NCBI GenBank assembly: GCA_002439285.1
Contig: DJTQ01000169.1
Span: forward strand, 1 to 26,647
Reading direction: 5' to 3'
Source of the DNA: Paenibacillaceae bacterium UBA6304
Lineage (GTDB): Bacteria > Bacillota > Bacilli > Paenibacillales > Paenibacillaceae
DNA: 26,647 nt
Within the stretch, counting starts at the first letter, position 1; the number at the start of each line of letters is the position of its first letter. This document shows positions 24,445 to 26,647 of this stretch, one piece after another. The notes below the pieces were generated by a model that ran no database searches, was not told where the DNA came from, and was given only the letters and a program-made list of their open reading frames with translations. The position numbers and the translations under genes are program-made.

Positions 24445-25067
24445 TACGCGAGCACCTCCTCTACCTTCTGAACTGCTTCCTTCGTAATGATCAGTTTGTC
24501 GTGTGTCAACACGTCAAGAACATTAATGCCGTCAGCCGCTACGAATTTCACACCTGGAATATTGCGGGCGGAAAGTGCAACGTTGTCGTCATAAGAAGGA
24601 GCTACAACGAGAGCTTTACGATCCACATTCAGGTTGTTCAAAATCGCCGCGAATTCTTTTGTCTTAGGACTGTTCAGGGTCAACGCATCAAGTACGATGA
24701 TATCCTGATCGATCACTTTCGAAGACAAAGCCGATTTGATCGCTAAACGACGTACTTTCTTCGGCAATTTATAAGAATAGCTACGCGGAGTCGGTCCGAA
24801 AACCACGCCACCGCCTACCCATTGCGGGGAGCGAATGGAGCCTTGACGAGCACGGCCCGTTCCTTTTTGTTTCCAAGGTTTACGGCCGCCGCCACGAACT
24901 TCGGAGCGTCCTTTTACTTTATGGTTACCAAAACGCAGGGAAGCACGTTGCATAACTACTGCATCATGAAGAACGTGTACATTCGGTTCGATACCGAAAA
25001 CCGCGTCATTCAGTTCCACTTCGCCCACTTGGCTACCGCTGACATTAAAAAGTGCTACTTTTGGCAT
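24444..25067 (-). CDS. rplD: 50S ribosomal protein L4
   Basis: The 207-aa protein begins [21 protein letters not shown] and contains the tunnel loop [22 protein letters not shown] and [21 protein letters not shown]. In E. coli L4 autoregulates the S10 operon. In Bacillus that mechanism is not established. The ATG has a GGAGG site, and the stop overlaps the rplW start. Confidence 0.98.
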   Translation of the reverse strand: MPKVALFNVSGSQVGEVELNDAVFGIEPNVHVLHDAVVMQRASLRFGNHKVKGRSEVRGGGRKPWKQKGTGRARQGSIRSPQWVGGGVVFGPTPRSYSYKLPKKVRRLAIKSALSSKVIDQDIIVLDALTLNSPKTKEFAAILNNLNVDRKALVVAPSYDDNVALSARNIPGVKFVAADGINVLDVLTHDKLIITKEAVQKVEEVLA

Positions 25068-25093
25068 TTGTTGTTCCTCCTTTCTTCAGTCAA

Positions 25094-25717
25094 TTATTTC
25101 TTAATGGTTTGTTTGATCTTCACAAAGCTATTTTTAGGACCTGGGATCGAGCCTTTAACGAGCAGAACATTACGTTCAGCGTCTACTCTGATCACTTCAA
25201 GGTTCTGGATGGTAACCGTTTCGCTACCCATGTGTCCCGGAAGGTGTTTGCCTTTAGGAACGCGGTTCGCTTGAATGGAACCCATGGAACCTGGTCTACG
25301 ATGGTAACGCGAACCGTGCGCCATAGGGCCGCGGCTTTGTCCCCAACGTTTGATGTTACCTTGGAATCCTTTACCTTTAGAAATACCAGTTACGTCAACA
25401 AATTCGCCTTCTGTAAACAGATCGACTTTGACCTCTTGGCCAACTTCGTACCCTGCCAGATCAACATTGCGAATTTCGCGAACGTAGCGCTTAGGCGTTG
25501 CATTAGCCTTTTTAGCATGTCCTGCTTCAGGCTTAGTAGTTCTGGATTCCTTCTTATCGGAATAACCGATTTGAATAGCTTCGTAGCCGTCGTTCTCCAG
25601 ATCTTTCTTTTGTAGAACAACATTACCGCCAGCCTCAATAACCGTTACGGGAATTACATTCCCTTCCGGAGTAAATACTTGAGTCATTCCAAGTTTTTTC
25701 CCTAAGATACCTTTCAT
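25094..25717 (-). CDS. rplC: 50S ribosomal protein L3
   Basis: The 207-aa protein begins [20 protein letters not shown]. It contains the loop [20 protein letters not shown], which reaches towards the peptidyl transferase centre and includes the glutamine-type region methylated in some bacteria. The ATG has an AGGTG site, and it follows rpsJ after 43 bp. Confidence 0.98.
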   Translation of the reverse strand: MKGILGKKLGMTQVFTPEGNVIPVTVIEAGGNVVLQKKDLENDGYEAIQIGYSDKKESRTTKPEAGHAKKANATPKRYVREIRNVDLAGYEVGQEVKVDLFTEGEFVDVTGISKGKGFQGNIKRWGQSRGPMAHGSRYHRRPGSMGSIQANRVPKGKHLPGHMGSETVTIQNLEVIRVDAERNVLLVKGSIPGPKNSFVKIKQTIKK

Positions 25718-25760
25718 GTTGACACCTCTTTTCCTTTACTATTCCAATGCTTATTGGGTA

Positions 25761-26171
<411 letters not shown>

Positions 26172-26206
26172 TCACATCATCGCAACGTCACAGAACAACA
26201 TTCATT

Positions 26207-26235
26207 ATTATATAGAATAGCCGGGCGTATTGCAA
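26207..26235 (-). promoter_or_regulatory. Vegetative promoter of the S10-spc-alpha cluster
   Basis: The minus strand shows TTGCAA (26230-26235), exactly 17 bp, and a perfect TATAAT (26207-26212). Transcription would start near 26200. In B. subtilis a promoter upstream of rpsJ drives the whole cluster of about 15 kb. I see no strong internal promoter or terminator before 10.7 kb here. Confidence 0.85.
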
Positions 26236-26330
26236 GCCTTTCTGCAAAAGTTTTTGGTGATGATGTTCTTTCCATTTATTCAAATGCAAAAATGACGTCT
26301 TTTCGAGGGAATCCATCGATATGTCTTCTA

Positions 26331-26647
26331 TTATAAATTCATGGAAACGGCATTCAAACGTTCAGCCGACTCTGCAACTATTGCGGTAGACGAGCCAATT
26401 CCTTCTATTGTAATGATCAGTTCGCTGATTTGCGTCTCCAGCAATACAATATCCTCTCCACTGTTCATCATCGACTTCAGAATGTGGATAAACAAGTTAC
26501 CGCTCTCCTTCGATTGCAGTTCTCCTTGTTCTACCAATCCTCGAACTTCCTCTATGCCCTGTACAACTCGAGTTGAGATTTTCGTAGATTGATTAATGAG
26601 ATCGGCAATTTGAACCACCGTACTTTTTGCTTCTTCCGATAACTTGT
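26331..26647 (-). CDS. Methyl-accepting chemotaxis-type protein, 3' end only
   Basis: The frame runs off the right edge and about 105 residues are visible, beginning KLSEEAKSTVVQIADLINQST. This resembles the distal part of an MCP signalling domain (KLAEQS..A..IA.LI), followed by a long coiled coil with heptad-like spacing, and it ends naturally at a stop codon. It lacks a C-terminal CheR/CheB pentapeptide. Sensor domain and membrane segments are outside the window, so ligand and exact type (including globin-coupled soluble forms) are unknown. No terminator is evident in the 95 bp before the S10 promoter, so some read-through is possible. Confidence 0.7.
   Translation of the reverse strand, partial: KLSEEAKSTVVQIADLINQSTKISTRVVQGIEEVRGLVEQGELQSKESGNLFIHILKSMMNSGEDIVLLETQISELIITIEGIGSSTAIVAESAERLNAVSMNL

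Overview
The window looks like chromosome from an endospore-forming Firmicute of the Paenibacillaceae type. The grounds are the Bacillus-like gene order, GerD/KbaA/PdaB/CwlD sporulation genes, strong GGAGG ribosome-binding sites, zinc-type S14 and L36, and Paenibacillus-like protein sequences. I cannot name the species. Nearly everything is read on the minus strand, so transcription runs from right to left. Only pdaB and gerD are on the plus strand.

Right part (about 10.7-26.3 kb): the complete S10-spc-alpha ribosomal cluster in canonical order, rpsJ-rplC-rplD-rplW-rplB-rpsS-rplV-rpsC-rplP-rpmC-rpsQ-rplN-rplX-rplE-rpsN-rpsH-rplF-rplR-rpsE-rpmD-rplO-secY-adk-map-(KOW protein)-infA-rpmJ-rpsM-rpsK-rpoA-rplQ. 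A near-consensus vegetative promoter lies ahead of rpsJ (TTGCAA, 17 bp, TATAAT) and a long-loop terminator follows rplQ. Many starts are tightly coupled to the preceding stop. Several gaps hold perfect or long imperfect inverted repeats without U-tracts. The 3' end of a chemoreceptor-like gene enters at the right edge.

Middle (about 8.2-10.7 kb): truA follows rplQ directly, without the ecfA1-ecfA2-ecfT block that separates them in B. subtilis. Next come a small TFIIB-type zinc-ribbon protein and rplM-rpsI, which have their own promoter, a structured L13-type leader and a strong terminator.

Left-middle (about 5.8-8.1 kb): a cysH-sat sulfate-assimilation pair with its own promoter. It is followed by a 64-bp sequence present twice at a 143-bp period. 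A terminator hairpin after the repeats also carries the ribosome-binding site of cwlD.

Left part (1-5.8 kb): sporulation and germination genes cwlD, salA/mrp, gerD, kbaA and pdaB, a SpoIIM-family membrane protein and a small hypothetical gene. Sequence-level promoters for sigma-E (cwlD, pdaB) and sigma-G (gerD) are visible. The left edge holds tandem promoters and a boxA-like leader typical of an rRNA operon that would begin just outside the window.

I see no mobile element, phage, CRISPR array or defence system. The most interesting observation is at cwlD. A sigma-E-like promoter overlaps the 5' arm of the upstream operon's terminator, so read-through RNA would hide the cwlD ribosome-binding site while sigma-E RNA would leave it free.
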